Both the position numbers and the translations under genes were made by a program. Under the pieces are notes generated by a model. It saw only the letters and a list, made by a program, of their open reading frames with translations. It was not told the origin of the DNA and ran no database searches. This document shows positions 11,785-23,310 of a stretch of DNA of 64,000 nt, in pieces. The DNA is taken from the NCBI RefSeq assembly GCF_051020955.1, contig NC_135026.1, forward strand, positions 9,648,501 to 9,712,500, written 5' to 3'. Each line of letters starts with the position of its first letter. The stretch's first letter is position 1. Source of the stretch: Megalopta genalis. Lineage: Eukaryota > Arthropoda > Insecta > Hymenoptera > Halictidae.

Positions 11785-12699
11785 GGAACATTTATTTCTC
11801 TGACTTTATAAACTTTCTTCGTTCATTCTTAACAATGTTGCCGCGAGTGTTACTTCTGTACAACAATGTTAAAAATATTGTTAAAATATTTTACGGCGAC
11901 CATACCTATAAAACAACCATTTCCGAGTAAAAACTACAAAGACCATAGCACCCTACCACCACCTCATTTCGTGAAACAGTGTCAATCATCGTCCGAGGAC
12001 TATAATTTCGAAAAGTTGTTTCGCAGTTTATGCGAGCAGAACGTAAATTCCCCGGCGAAGGAGGATAGTTTACGAGAGAAGAAAAAAAAATGAAGGAACG
12101 AGTTAACGTCAATCGACCGGGGTGAAAGGGGAGAAAAAAGAGGGAACGGTCGATATTTAATTGAATTTCTTGCCGAGTCGAGGGCACTGCGCGATTATGA
12201 AAATGCAGGATTTATTAGGGAAGTTTTACGACGCGTTCGACGCAATAAATCTCCGCGGCAATAAAACATTATAGTTGCGCGTTTATCCGCCGGTTCATCT
12301 TCCGTTTCTTCCGTGCCGGTGTCGGTTTTAATTTCGATTCCGTTTTAACGCGTCGACCGCGCGCGGCTCGTTACTCGCGCACGGGCGACAGAGCTTTCGA
12401 TCCGAAGTTATAAAATTAATCTTCCGAAATGAACCGACACGGGAGCATTCATAAAATTCTATGGGCGCGAAACTGCTCAATGAATTCGCGAAATATTTGC
12501 CGAGTAACAATTTCCCGGGGCGGAATCGCCGATCGTGTCCTGTTGCCGTTGAAAAATCGTAATCGGCGCCAATCTGTTGGAAAAATATACGATATTATCG
12601 ACTGATTACTCGGTTCTTCGTTCGCCTGTTCATACCGAAAGCGCTTCATTTTCCATTGAAACGATGTTTTCGAGACGAATTTTAAGCTGAAATTACCTG
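11785..12699. other. Low-copy block, GC-rich from 12000
   Basis: No gene is supported; short frames on both strands (75-93 codons) overlap. 12180-12640 has the look of a conserved GC-rich block with AATAAA and TTAAT words, but conservation cannot be judged here. Confidence 0.4.
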
Positions 12700-13040
12700 A
12701 TATCGGGGCTGGAATTAACTGAGACGTCGATAATGGAGGAAGCGATATTACAGTAATGATATATTCTTCAGAAAATCTTCGATTTCACTTGGAGTAACAG
12801 AAAATCCTTCTCGCGAACTGTGTTTTTCAATCAAATGAAACTATTTGCAGAATTTTCTTCCAGATCGGAGCGTAAAAGTTTTGAAGGTTACGGAAGGTCA
12901 AATGTTTCCCGCGAAATTTTTAACCTTAATCTCCGAATGGACAAAAATCCTACTCGCAAACGTTGTTTCTGCGAAAAACGAAGCTCTGTGCAAAATTTGA
13001 GCGAAATTGAAGCATAAAAGTTTCCGAGATTGTAGTCAGT
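12700..13040 (+). mobile_element. Solo arm of the fold-back repeat family
   Basis: It has the same block order as the right arm of the copy at 17608-18283: loop-edge GAATTAACTGAG, GATATTACAGTAATG, AAATCCTTCTCGCGAACTGT, GAAGGTTACGGAAGGTCAAA, CCTACTCGCAAACG, then AAGCTCTGTGCAAAATTTGA. No inverted partner lies upstream. The 65-codon frame at 12820-13017 is a by-product of this repeat. Confidence 0.75.
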
Positions 13041-13224
13041 TAAATAATTTTTGACGCGACTGATTACGCGCCTTCTCTTTCAACTGTGTTAACACTGCCT
13101 TTTGGACATTTTTCATTCTAATTGTTGCTTTTAGGATGTTGATCTCAAATATTCGCATAAATATTCAATAGAGTAAATTAACACTCCACTGCGAGCACTA
13201 ATAAAAATCCTCTTATATCGAATT

Positions 13225-13425
13225 AAAATATTATATAATATTAATATTATATAATATATATTAAATATTTATATATTTATATAATTATATATTATATATA
13301 TATTATATAATATTATATATATTATATTATATATTTATATAATTATATATTATATAATATTATATAAATTATAATTAATAGTTAATAATAATTAATAATT
13401 GTTAATTAATCATAATTAATAATTA
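13225..13425. repeat. (ATATA)n-rich microsatellite
   Basis: About 200 bases of TATATAAT/ATTATATA with self-complementary stretches, passing into TTAATAATTAAT. Confidence 0.9.
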
Positions 13426-13429
13426 GGAT

Positions 13430-14940
13430 ATCCGAAATCGAGTCGGGCCGCGTCGGATTCCTCGCTGAAAAGCGCACAACTTTGCTGCACGAATCATCCG
13501 ACCGGGGAAATACGAAGCTCGCCAAAGTGTCACAGAAGTCCGCGCGTATTGCTCCGATATGTTCCCTTATAAAGTGACGCGAAACCAGCAGTGCACGCCT
13601 AGCGATATTCCGTCAGAGTTTAGCGGCAGAGAGCTGAACGGTCTTATTAAAATGGTTATAAACCCGTGTGGTGGGGGTAACTTAATTTCTAACGAACGAC
13701 AGGCGCGCAATAAACGGTGGCTTCTTTAAGAAACCGCGTTGTTTCACGACTCTGCCAGCAAAAAGTTAATTAGAGTACGTGCACATTAGAGTACGGTTAC
13801 ATCTTCGGTTTCCGTAAATAACGAGGCCGATTCATAATAATTAAGCGGACGACTTAGAAAGCCATTGGCTTCCAGCGGTCGTAACGGGTATTTGCCGAGC
13901 ATAAATGCTAACCTCCGTTTGCCTTCCTCCGCCGTTCGCAGGAGAGCCGTTCTCACGGCTCAATCAATTTTCATAATAACAAAGCGTTTTTCTTTTTTTC
14001 CCCGCGATTCGCCGAACGGACGATTACGCGACAGTTCGCAACGAGGCGTCGACAAAGAAGCGCCGGGCGAAACCGGCGCGGCGGGAGCCTAAAAAGGGCC
14101 TGTCTCTCCCGCCGGGAGTCCCAGGAACCGTCTAATTAACAAGCTTTTTGCAGTCCGCAAATTTGTTTAATTAGCAGGGAACCGTGTCCTCCTTACCGGA
14201 CACCGAGGAACGCAATTTCTTCTTCTTATAAGACTAATTACAATGTACAAAGAAAAGTAATAGTTTCGTAGCTCGGCCGTCCCTCCTTCCTCCCCCCTCC
14301 CCTACCCCTCGTTACCCATCGAATTCTAATTACCGTGGCATTCCGACGCGAGAGTTTCGTCCCGACTCCGTACGGCCGTCGAATTATAATCGATCCCGAA
14401 GTTCGGACCGGCCGATTAATTAATCGGCCCCGGGATCGGCGGTCGTCGATCGTTCGACCGCCCCCTCCCCCCAACCGGCCCCGATCCTCGGCCGGATCGC
14501 CCGCTGTCAGCTTCCTTACGGGGTCAGGGAATCCCGATTAAAAACAAATACGGCCGCGGGAACGCGCATGAATTATGGAAGAAATTGCCCCGGCGAGGTG
14601 GGAGAGCACGATTAATTGGCAAATCGGCCGGGGCCCCGCAGCCGCTAACGAGGATCTCCTCGAATTGTTCGCCGTTTTTGCGTGGACCGCGGCGTTCGCA
14701 TTCCCCGGCGTAGCGCGCCGCGGCACGGCAAATCCAAAACGTGCTCGTTCGAATTGGTAATCCCGTCGCGTCCGAATATATGTATACGATCGCGATGATC
14801 GCGCGACTTTTACGGCCCGGCATTTACAATTTTAGATGGCGGATCCTTTTCTTCTGGATCATCGATTTGCCGGGCACGGCGGAGTCGAGATTGTCGGGTA
14901 CTAGTCGCGAGGACGCGAACGCTTGGATAATTGAACAGTT
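13430..14940. other. Long GC-rich low-copy block
   Basis: About 1.5 kb of GC-rich, apparently non-repetitive DNA with scattered AT-rich words (TAATTAAC, GATTAATTAATC, TTTAATTAGC). Frames of 60-99 codons run on both strands through 14238-14947 and mostly mirror each other, which argues against real exons. It is a good candidate for conserved non-coding DNA, but that is inference. Confidence 0.45.
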
Positions 14941-14945
14941 TGGGT

Positions 14946-15052
14946 GATTGGCTTTTTTAAGGTTAGGTTATTTTCCGAATTTTGAATTGTAGTTTGGTCG
15001 ATTGGGTTTTTAAGGTTAGGTTATTTTCCGAATTTTGAATATCTCACTGATA
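14946..15052. repeat. Direct repeat, period about 54 bp
   Basis: GATTGGCTTTTTTAAGGTTA at 14946 recurs as GATTGGGTTTTTAAGGTTA at about 15000. Both continue with GGTTATTTTCCGAATTTTGA. Confidence 0.9.
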
Positions 15053-15129
15053 GTTTTGGTTGAGTTGATTCAGTTTTTTTTCGCTAGGAATCAGTTGTGG
15101 ACGTTGGGGAAATGAACATAGCTTCGGCA

Positions 15130-15860
15130 TTTTTTAGCAGGATTAAGCTAAACTTAACTTAAATCTAATCTACTGGGTTGACCAATAACGTCGTTGCGTT
15201 TTTTCCCAATAGATGGCAGTACAGAAAAATGCAATGACTCGTTGGCAAAACCAATGGATGAGTTAATCTAGATTTAATCTAGACATAACCTACACCTAAC
15301 CTAGAACTAATTTAAATCTAACCTAGATCTAATCTAGACTTAATCTAGATCTGATCTGGACCTCATGGAGAATTAACCTATAACACACTCACGACTGTAA
15401 TCTTTCTTTGTAATAGTCAGCCAAAAAACTTTGAGGTTATGTTATCTAATCTAGACATAATTTAGATTTAATCTAGACCCCATAGAAAACTAATCTATAA
15501 CACAGTCTAGACTGTGAATTTTCTTTGGAATATTTAGCCAAAAAACTTTGGGAATACTTTTAACAATTATATGATAATACAACTAGATATTTAATTTGCA
15601 TAACACTTATTGAGAACAGTGTTGAAGTATTAAAGCCAAAGAATCACAAAGTCACCAAATAGTTGCATAACAAAATCTAAACCTAACCTATGACACAGTC
15701 GCAACTGCGGTTTTTGTTTGGAATTAAACAAAAACGATTATGGCATAATATCACTAGATACTTAATTTGCGAGGCACTTATTAAGAACATTATTGAAGTA
15801 TCAAAGCCACAGAATCACAAAAGTATCAGTAAAGGCATCAGTAGTTATATCCTATATAGT
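15130..15860. repeat. CTAGACCTAA-type blocks with ~190-bp diverged duplication
   Basis: Repeated words AATCTAGACATAACCTA and TCTAGATTTAATCTAGA fill 15130-15370 and 15440-15490. A block with ACACAGTC, TTGGAATATTTAGCC, ACTAGATATTTAATTTGC and AAGCCAAAGAATCACAAA (15490-15655) recurs at 15690-15830. An 83-base variant also occurs at 15370-15440. Confidence 0.8.
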
Positions 15861-15951
15861 CAGACATCTCTATAAAGAAATTGGTATGAACATTTCAGCA
15901 CATAATTATGACACAAAAAGTTCTTATATTCTTTCATAATAATCTGAAATA

Positions 15952-15975
15952 CAATAGAACCTCCATTTGGATAGT
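15952..15975 (+). mobile_element. Possible pogo-like terminus
   Basis: TA followed by CAATAGAACCTCCATTTGGA resembles the TA-CAGTGGAACCTCGATTATCC ends at 50509 and 54757. No clear opposite end was found nearby, so this is a weak relic. Confidence 0.35.
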
Positions 15976-16660
15976 GGAGGATGTCGTTTGGATAACATCT
16001 TGTGTTATAATTTCTCATTATGCAATTAGGTTTCCTGTCTATATAGTTAAATCTAAAATAGTACATCTGACACATACAAGCAAGTAAAAGTTTAATGTAG
16101 CACCTTTTATCTGAATGTATTATTAAATCAATTAGTAACTATTTGACTGAACCATCAGTGTACTGTAAATAAAATGGTGGAGAAGCGCCCCCCACTATCT
16201 TTAGCACTGATTTTCTATTACATCAATGTATTATATTATGATAATAATTATTATTTATTATTATTGAAATTTTTTTAAATCATTCATATTATATATTATT
16301 ATTATTATAACAATAATGTATACTATATTATTATATAATATATATTATACACAAAATCATATTTTATTGTCGGAGCGTTTAAAATTTTGAATTTTAAGGA
16401 ATTAATTAAAATTAATAAATATAAAATAAATTAATAATTATTCAAAGTGATATTAATTTAAATGAATGATATAGTAGATACCTATATTATTATTATTATT
16501 ATATTATTGTAACAATCATTATTGATTGTTATTAATATGAACGTTAAGACGTGTGACACAATAACAATAACAAATAATAATTATTATAAAATAATAATAT
16601 CAATCGTCAGAAGGACCAATAACCATTAAATACAATTATAATAACAAACCAATTATTATT
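15976..16660. repeat. AT-rich stretch with ATT/TTA microsatellites
   Basis: Beyond about 16200 the sequence is dominated by interrupted (ATT)n, (TAT)n and ATAATA runs up to 16665. No gene is seen. Confidence 0.8.
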
Positions 16661-17607
16661 ACTATTACTTCCCGCCGATTTTACTGCGTCTTCCACCGAC
16701 TATTGTGTAATTTCCGGCACAATGTTCTGCTTCGCAGCAAACGGCCACCGATGACGGCGCCGGTATCAATCGCGAGCAACAGTTCCCTGATGAGCGCGTG
16801 ACGCGGGGATGTCCTACGCCGGCGATCCTTAAAATTCCCGTCGTAAACGAACGGGGGTGGCCCTCCTCCGGTAGGGCCGGGCTCGCTCGACTACAATAAT
16901 AATCCTATTTTGCGGCCACGAGCCGCATAGTAAATAGCCCCGCGACGCGAATTTCCACGTCAACGGGGGTGAGGATCGCCGGGCACGACGTTCGGTTCGA
17001 AAGAGCGGCGGGGGTGGTTCCACGCCGAGGGCACGGGATATGGAAGCGTTGGAAAGAGAGGGAGGGGGGAGAGTGAGGGTGAAAGGGACGGGGGCGAGAG
17101 GGAGGGAGAGAAGGTAAAGAGAGAAACAGAGGGAAAGAGAAGCTGGAAATAGGGAGCAGAGAGAAAGAGAAGGTGACGAGAGGGGGAGAGAGAGAAGATG
17201 GGACGAGAGGAAGAGAGATGACGAAGGGTGGCCGGGCAGAGGTCGCCCGAATGGGGTCCGGGGGGTGGTTATACCGTGTACCCAACCTAATAACCGCGAT
17301 CAGCCGTCGCTTATGTGTACCTAATATATCAAATTATGGCGGCGTGCCTTGAATGACAAACCACCGAGCGCTAGACGCGGATAGGGTAGGGTAGGGTGAA
17401 TTCCTGGATGGTGGTTGCACCCGCGTCGCAAGACCCGTCGATACCACAGCCATGCGAAAAACTGTAAAGAACTTTTCGACCATCGTATATCTGCCCCAAA
17501 AACTAAATCCTTGAACTCGGTTGCTCTGTATTACGGTGTGACGCTTTCTATTGGAGCTTCGGTAGCGAAATTTAGCGACGAGTAAATTAAAGTAGCTCCA
17601 ATTCCGC
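16661..17607. other. GC-rich block with 180-bp purine-rich tract
   Basis: 17045-17230 is almost entirely A and G on the plus strand (GGGAGAGAG, GAGAGGAAGAGAGA). That tract creates the 126-codon Ser/Pro/Leu frame on the minus strand, which I do not regard as a gene. (TAGGG)3 occurs at 17384-17398. The remainder is low-copy GC-rich DNA. Confidence 0.5.
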
Positions 17608-18283
17608 GCGAAACTTTCGAGTCCCATTTTCGTTCAAATTTTGCGCGGAGCTTTGTTTCCCGTAGAAACAGCAATTGCGGGAAGGATTTTTGTCGATTCG
17701 AAAATTGGGGTTCAAAATTTCCCGGGAAACGATTGACCTTACATAACCTTCAAAACTTTCATGCTCCAATCTCGACCCAATTTTGCAGATGACTTCTTTT
17801 TGCGCGAAGACGATGTTTGCGAGAAGGATTTTCGTTTGCTCCAATTGAAATCCAAAAAATATTGCAAAAAGTATATCGTTACTGTAATGTCACTCTCTGT
17901 CTTACCGATGACTCAATTAATTCGACACTCAAATAATAGCAGAATATTTGGTGAAAATTCGGTTCGAATTGACTGAGTCGCTGATAAGGCAGGGAGTGAC
18001 ATCACAATAATAACATATTCTTAATAATAGTTTGGATTTTAAATGAGGTGCCTGGAAATCCTTCTCGCAAACGTTGTCTTCGTGCAAAAGGAAGGCACTT
18101 GCAAAATTTCGTCCAGGTTGGAGGGTAAACATTTTGAAGGTCACGGGAGGTCAAATGTTTGTCGAGAAATTTTGTACCTTAGCTCTCGAATCGGTAAAAA
18201 TCCTTCTCGCAATAATTGCTTCTATGGGAAACAAAGCTCTTTGCAAGATTTGAACGAAATTATGGCTTAAAAGTTTTCGAGAT
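17608..18283. mobile_element. Fold-back element, arms about 320 bp each
   Basis: 17608-17925 and 17958-18283 are reverse complements over their full length. Matching anchor blocks include TTCGTTCAAAT, AGCTTTGTTTCCC, GAGAAGGATTTT, GACCTTA/GACCTCC, TTTTGCAGATGA/TTTTGCAAGTG, AATGTCACTC and CTTACCGATGACTCA. The loop of about 35 bases (AATAATAGCAGAATATTTGG) is shared with the copy at 19197. Each arm is itself a dimer of a module of about 141 bases starting CCTTCTCGCAA (18060 and 18201). Frames of 71-85 codons here are by-products. No transposase or clear target duplication was seen. Confidence 0.85.
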
Positions 18284-18322
18284 TGTAGGCGATGACAGAT
18301 TTTTGTTTGAAAATCAGCTACT

Positions 18323-18590
18323 TTAACTTACTTAGTGCTATATTTAGCTATCAAAGCTACAGTTGAAAGTGTCTTACCGTAATATTAAATCGAGAAGTTC
18401 AAGGATTAATTCAAAAGTTCGACAACCGTATCATTAAATAATATTATATAACTATTATTAACTTACTTAGTGCTAAATTTAACTATCAAAGCTACAGTAG
18501 AAAGTATCTTACCGTAATATAGATCGAGAAGTTCAAGGATTAGTTCAAAAGTTCGACAACCATATCATTAAATAATATTATATTATATAA
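18323..18590. repeat. Tandem duplication, period 135 bp
   Basis: TTAACTTACTTAGTGCTA begins at 18323 and again at 18458. Both copies continue through ATCAAAGCTACAGT, GAGAAGTTCAAGGATTA and AAAAGTTCGACAACC with few differences (over 90% alike by eye). This is a fairly recent event. Confidence 0.9.
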
Positions 18591-18770
18591 TTATATAATA
18601 ATATTAATATATAATATAATATATTATATTATATAATTATACAGTAATATTAATATGTAATATAATATATTATACTATATAATTATATAATAACATTAAT
18701 ATATAATATAATATATTATATTATATAATAATATTATATAATATAATATTATAATAATATTATCAGCACG
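18591..18770. repeat. AT microsatellite
   Basis: TATAATATA and ATTATAT words repeat, with three ~55-base sub-blocks (ATATAATTATA.AGTAATATTAA). Confidence 0.85.
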
Positions 18771-19190
18771 ATGTTATCAACGAAACAGAACTTGATACAG
18801 ATTAATGGAACGCAGAGAAATGAACCGAGACAAACGCGTCAACATTTTACGCGACGACAATGGTTCGACGAATGCTTAAGCATGGTCGTTAAAACTGCTA
18901 TCAATAAGCTCTTAAGATATGTAAAACGTTAAAGTGCCTCGCAGAAAACTAATGAAGTATGCGAACATTAAAACGACGGAATAAAAGTGGCATAAAGCTC
19001 CTTCTGCTTCTCGGATTAAATGCTCGCGTTTTTCACTCCCGAGTCGGTAGATCGTGCTACGAAAATATTAAAATAACAAATAATTAATATAATATAATAA
19101 TATAAAAAAAATAAGAATTATAATTAAAATAGGATTATACGAACACGTGGTTCCACAAAGAGGCTACACTTCGTGCACCTGATTCCTCGA
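18771..19190. other. Gene-free low-copy stretch
   Basis: I see no gene or repeat here apart from an AT-rich patch at 19065-19130. Confidence 0.45.
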
Positions 19191-19196
19191 ATGCAA

Positions 19197-19815
19197 CGGC
19201 GAAGACGATGTTTGCGAGAAGGATTTTCATTCGCTCCAATTAGAATCCAAAAAATATTGCGAAGAATATATCATTACGGCGATGTTACTCTCTGCCTTAT
19301 CGATGACTCAATTGATTCGATACTCGAATAACAGCAGAATCTTTGGTGAAAATTCGGTTAGAATTGGCTGAGATTATTATTACATTAATATATATATATA
19401 TATTATTATAATTATAATAATATTATTATTATATATATATTATATAATAATTATAATAATAATTATATATATATATAATTAATATATTACATATTATTAT
19501 GTATATATTATATTAATATATACATATTATTACTTATTGACTGCAAGACAGAGGGTGGCATCGCAATAATAACATATTCTTAACAATATTTTGGATTTTA
19601 AACGCCGTGTCTGGAAATCCTTCTCGCAAACGTTGTTTTCATGCAAAAGGAAGCGATCCGCAAAATTTGGTCCAGATTGGTGGGCGAAAGTTTTGAAGGT
19701 CACGGGAGGTCAAATGTTTGCCGAGAAATTTTGTACCTTAGCTCTCGAATCAGCCAAAATCCTTCTCACAAATGTTATTTTTATGGGAAACAAAGCACTT
19801 CTTTGCAAAAATTCA
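19197..19815. mobile_element. Second fold-back copy, truncated left arm, microsatellite near loop
   Basis: The left arm starts inside the family arm (CGAAGACGATGTTTGCGAGA). It runs to the conserved loop (AATAACAGCAGAATCTTTGG), then a TATA/ATT microsatellite (19377-19540) has expanded next to the loop. The right arm (19541-19815) matches the right arm of the 17608 copy closely, with the shared run GAAGGTCACGGGAGGTCAAA. The outer ~150 bases of the left arm are missing. The 127- and 141-codon frames at 19591-20066 start inside the arm and are not credible genes. Confidence 0.8.
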
Positions 19816-20570
19816 GCAGCCGCTCTTTTGTCTTCCTACGAAAGAAGCGCCCCCTATTGGACACATTTGTCAAACCCCTGCACGCTCCCCAAGAGACCGG
19901 AAGTAAATTCGCAGGGAAACGGCGCGACGCAAAGAAAAATCAACACGAACATCGTCGCGGGGATGGAGCGTTAACGAAACAGCCAAAAAGCGGCGGAGGG
20001 GGTGGAAAAAAGCGGGAAAACGTCGAGAGCGTGTCGTCGCGCGGATTAGGAACGGGCGACCGTTAATTCGAGCCGACGCGACGGTTTTTCCCGAATTGCC
20101 GTTAGGCGGCCGTTATTTTTACAAGCGAACGGTACGCGGCCGCAGACTCGGTCTCCACGGGCAAACGCGTCTACCGGAAGGGCTGGTTTACCCTAACCGC
20201 GCCGCCTTTGACGTCCTGTGTACACGGCCGACCAGCCTTCGCCCGAAAGAAAAACGCGAAGGGCCCACCTGTCGTCGGCTCCGAATCCCCCTAATCGAAT
20301 GATCAGCCGACGTTTTTACCAAAGCTCATCTGCCTCCCACCCTCCGCCCGCGGTTTTCACCGAACTTCGTCGCTCCAACACCTTTGCGAATTTCAGCTCT
20401 ACTAGCCCGGTGAAAGCAGTTGTACCAAATTTTCTCAAAAATTGCTCGAGGGAGACGCGAGAAAGTAATTGTTCAGTTTAGGGGAGCCTCGTTGGAGTTT
20501 GATGACCTGGAGGGGTGTTAAGAGGAAGTCATTTTTTAAAGGCTTTTCTCTACATTCGTTAGTGTCGTTT
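19816..20570. other. GC-rich low-copy block
   Basis: No gene is recognised; frames of 68-141 codons on the plus strand overlap in different phases. I see no internal repeats. Confidence 0.4.
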
Positions 20571-20742
20571 GGCATTAGTTTAAGATATTTGCGAGAAAGT
20601 ATCGTTAATGCGTTAACTAGAACCTAACCTAGACCTAATCTAGACCTAATCTAGATCTAACATGTGTTCATATCGCGCATAGCAATTTGAAAATTGCTCT
20701 GTAAAAAGTTATGAACTTGCAATGATCACGAGCAATTATATA

Positions 20743-20788
<46 letters not shown>

Positions 20789-20935
20789 ATACATAAAATA
20801 TAATATATACATATAAATATTATGTCCTGGTCAGCGCTAGGTTAGATCTGGATTATGGGGTGAACGAACTTTTTTGAAAATAAAGGACGTTGACCTAATC
20901 CAGACCTAACCTATATCTTACTACTTTTCAGATTA
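20571..20935. repeat. Composite dispersed repeat with (AT)n insert
   Basis: TTAAGATATTTGCGAGAAA (20580-20598) is followed by CCTAACCTAGACCTAATC-type blocks, an (AT)n run at 20745-20785, then GCTAGGTTAGATCTGG and CCTAATCCAGACCTAACC. The order and the TTAGG-like blocks in both orientations match copies at 35.0-35.4, 46.3-46.8 and 51.2-51.4 kb. Confidence 0.7.
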
Positions 20936-21069
20936 AGGAATTATTCTCTTCTACTGAAGACTTTAGTATAAAGCGATACTTACTTAATAATTAAGACGTT
21001 TTAAAAAGCTCACCTCAAAAATTATTTTGCTTCCGTTATAAGCAGATTTATGCTGTGCATTTATGACAT

Positions 21070-21420
21070 CTGCCAATTTTTTGAGCAGTAAGAAAACATA
21101 AATTAACGAGGACTAATAACATTTTTATTTTATTTGTTACAACGTCTAATGTTTTAGTTAACAAAGCAACCTTTTCTTGAATTATCATCGTAATTTGACA
21201 TATTAAAACGAAAATTTGCGTACAGGTCCACAATCTAGTTATAAATATAGGTTAAGTCTGGTGTAGGTCTAATATCATTTTTATTTTATTTTTGCAACGA
21301 GCAATCTTTTTGTTAATAAAGGAAACTTTTAATTAATTGTTGTAAAATGATATGTGAACATGAGAATTTACACGAAGATCTATTAATCTACTTATATAAA
21401 TATAAATTAACTTTGAGTTA
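21070..21420. repeat. Diverged tandem duplication, about 165-180 bp
   Basis: ATTTTTATTTTATTTGTTAC at about 21121 recurs at about 21280. Both continue with TTAACAAAG/TTAATAAAG, a stretch ending TTTGACATATTAAAACGA or ATGATATGTGAACATGA, and TTATAAATATA. The second copy leads directly into the 74-bp array. Confidence 0.7.
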
Positions 21421-21738
21421 AATCTAAGTTAGGTCCAAGTTTTACACGAAGATCTATTAATATGCTTATATAAATATAAATTAACTTTGAGTTAAATCTA
21501 AGTTAGGTCCAAGTTTGACACGAAGATCTATTAATCTGCTTATATAAATATAAATTAACTTTGAGTTAAATCTAAGTTAGGTCCAAGTTTTACACGAAGA
21601 TCTATTAATCTGCTTATATAAATATAAATTAACTTTGAGTTAAATCTAAGTTAGGTCCAAGTTTTACACGAAGATCTATTAATCTCTGCTTATATAAATA
21701 TAAATTAACTTTGAGTTAAATCTAAGTTAGGTCCAAGT
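21367..21738. repeat. 74-bp tandem array, five near-identical units
   Basis: Units start at 21367, 21441, 21515, 21589 and 21663, each TTTACACGAAGATCTATTAA and ending GTTAGGTCCAAG. Spacing is exactly 74, with one 2-base insertion (CT) in the last unit. Units differ by one or two bases, so the expansion is recent. Each unit carries TCTAAGTTAGGTCCAAG, linking it to the TTAGG-like family. Confidence 0.97.
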
Positions 21739-22635
21739 TATGTCTTCGTTAAGTCCGAGTTAATACTATAGTTTCTCGCGAATATCTCGGAAACTAAAGC
21801 CAAAAAGAAGTAATACCAAAATGACGTTCTTGTGACAACGTGTTTCAAGACAATCGAAATCGAAGCTACTTTCCTAAATCGCACAATAATTTTGCGGATA
21901 GAAATCTGTCGTTAAAAAACGTATATTTCGCTTAAAAATGTAATGATACGGCACAGATCAGGGTCAGGTCATGGTTAGTTATCAAGCCTTTTCGCATGAA
22001 AAATAAAAACTGTTTTAATTACCACGGCCGCGAAAAAAGAAAGGATTGCAGGACAAAGGGCTAACAAGCAATTTTTAATGATCCAAGCACGGACATGCAT
22101 GCAGATTCGATTTATCCTCGAGAATTGCTCTCCCAAGTCCCCGAGGCCCGGACATCATGCATAAATTTGCATCTTGTCAGTGTTACGGAAAATTCCTCGC
22201 AGCCCTGCGCACATAATCCGGGAAAACCCGTGTAAGAAATATCGAAACAGGGGAAACCGTTCTCTTCCGGCGCGGGAGCAGGAAAAGAAAGCCGGCTAAT
22301 TAATAAGAATACGACAGAGTCGCCGGGGCTAATTGAACAATTCCCGGGACTCTCCAATTAGAAAATCGACGTTTCGCAGACTCGGGCTAACAAACGGGGA
22401 AAGAAAAAGGCGATCTGATCGCTGAAAAATAAAGCAACGTATCCATAATAAAATCGGGCGACAACCCCGCCCCCTCGCGTTCCTGTCTGCCGCGCCGAGC
22501 GGAAACTAATTAAAGAGAGGGAGCGGGGAATGCGCTGAGCGTCGCCAGGGGGCTACCGCTCTTAGACGCGATTTTGGGACAGTGTTTCAATTGCCATCTG
22601 GGCTAATGTGTTTTCTTCGGACAAAAAGTCCAATA
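21739..22635. other. Low-copy stretch, GC-rich from 22100
   Basis: 21771-21800 (TTTCTCGCGAATATCTCGGA) is the box of the composite repeat also seen at 51331. The rest shows no gene; an 81-codon minus frame at 22112-22357 has no recognisable domain. Confidence 0.45.
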
Positions 22636-22860
22636 TCGTTATATATATTTATTATTAGTATTATTATCATTATATATATATATATTATATATTATTATAT
22701 TATATATTATATATATTATATTATAATATAATATTATATATATATAATAATATATGAATAATAATAATATATATATATCGTTATATATATTTATTATTAG
22801 TATTATTATCATTATATATATTATTATTATACATATATTATTATATATATTATTATGACT
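22636..22860. repeat. AT microsatellite with 141-bp internal duplication
   Basis: The block starting TATCGTTATATATATTTATT at about 22636 recurs at about 22777, continuing ATTAGTATTATTATCATTAT. Between them lie TATATATTATTA runs. Confidence 0.85.
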
Positions 22861-22929
22861 TTGACTATATAGGCATTTATTTTGAGAAAAGTGGAGGATT
22901 TATCATTGAAAGATCGTTTCTTCCAAAGA

Positions 22930-23310
22930 AATTAACTTAGAGATTAACTTAGAGAGATTAACTACTTCGTCAACAATAGAGAGTTCAATATAAATAGTAA
23001 ATATAAATATAGTAAATATAAATAGTTCAATATAATTTTCTAGAAACATTTGTTTAAAGTATTTCAACTTAACCTCTCTCTCTCTCGCTCAGGAATTAAC
23101 TTTGTCAACAGAGAAGAGTTCAATATTAATGAAAAGAAAGATCGTGTTTTCTAAGAATTTTTAGATTTGTGTATTTTAACGTACCCTCTCACGCACTTAG
23201 GAATTAACTTTGACAAAAGAGGAGAGTTCTTAATATTAGCAAATAAACATAAATCGCTTTTCCTCGAAGCTATTATCTTCAAGGTTTTCAACGTAACCTC
23301 TTATTAATTA
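22930..23310. repeat. Degenerate tandem array, about 125-130 bp unit, three copies
   Basis: GGAATTAACTTTG..AACAGAG..AGAGTTCAATAT recurs at about 22937, 23091 and 23200. Each copy ends in a stretch like TTCAACGTAACCTCTC. The copies are clearly diverged. Confidence 0.7.

Noticed and set aside
15952..16168. Complete pogo-like MITE ending near ACTGTA at 16165
   Set aside because: The proposed right end (ACCATCAGTGTACTGTA) does not align convincingly with the left terminus.
17384..17398. Telomere seed (TAGGG)3
   Set aside because: Only three units in a GC-rich context, and TAGGG is not the insect TTAGG repeat.
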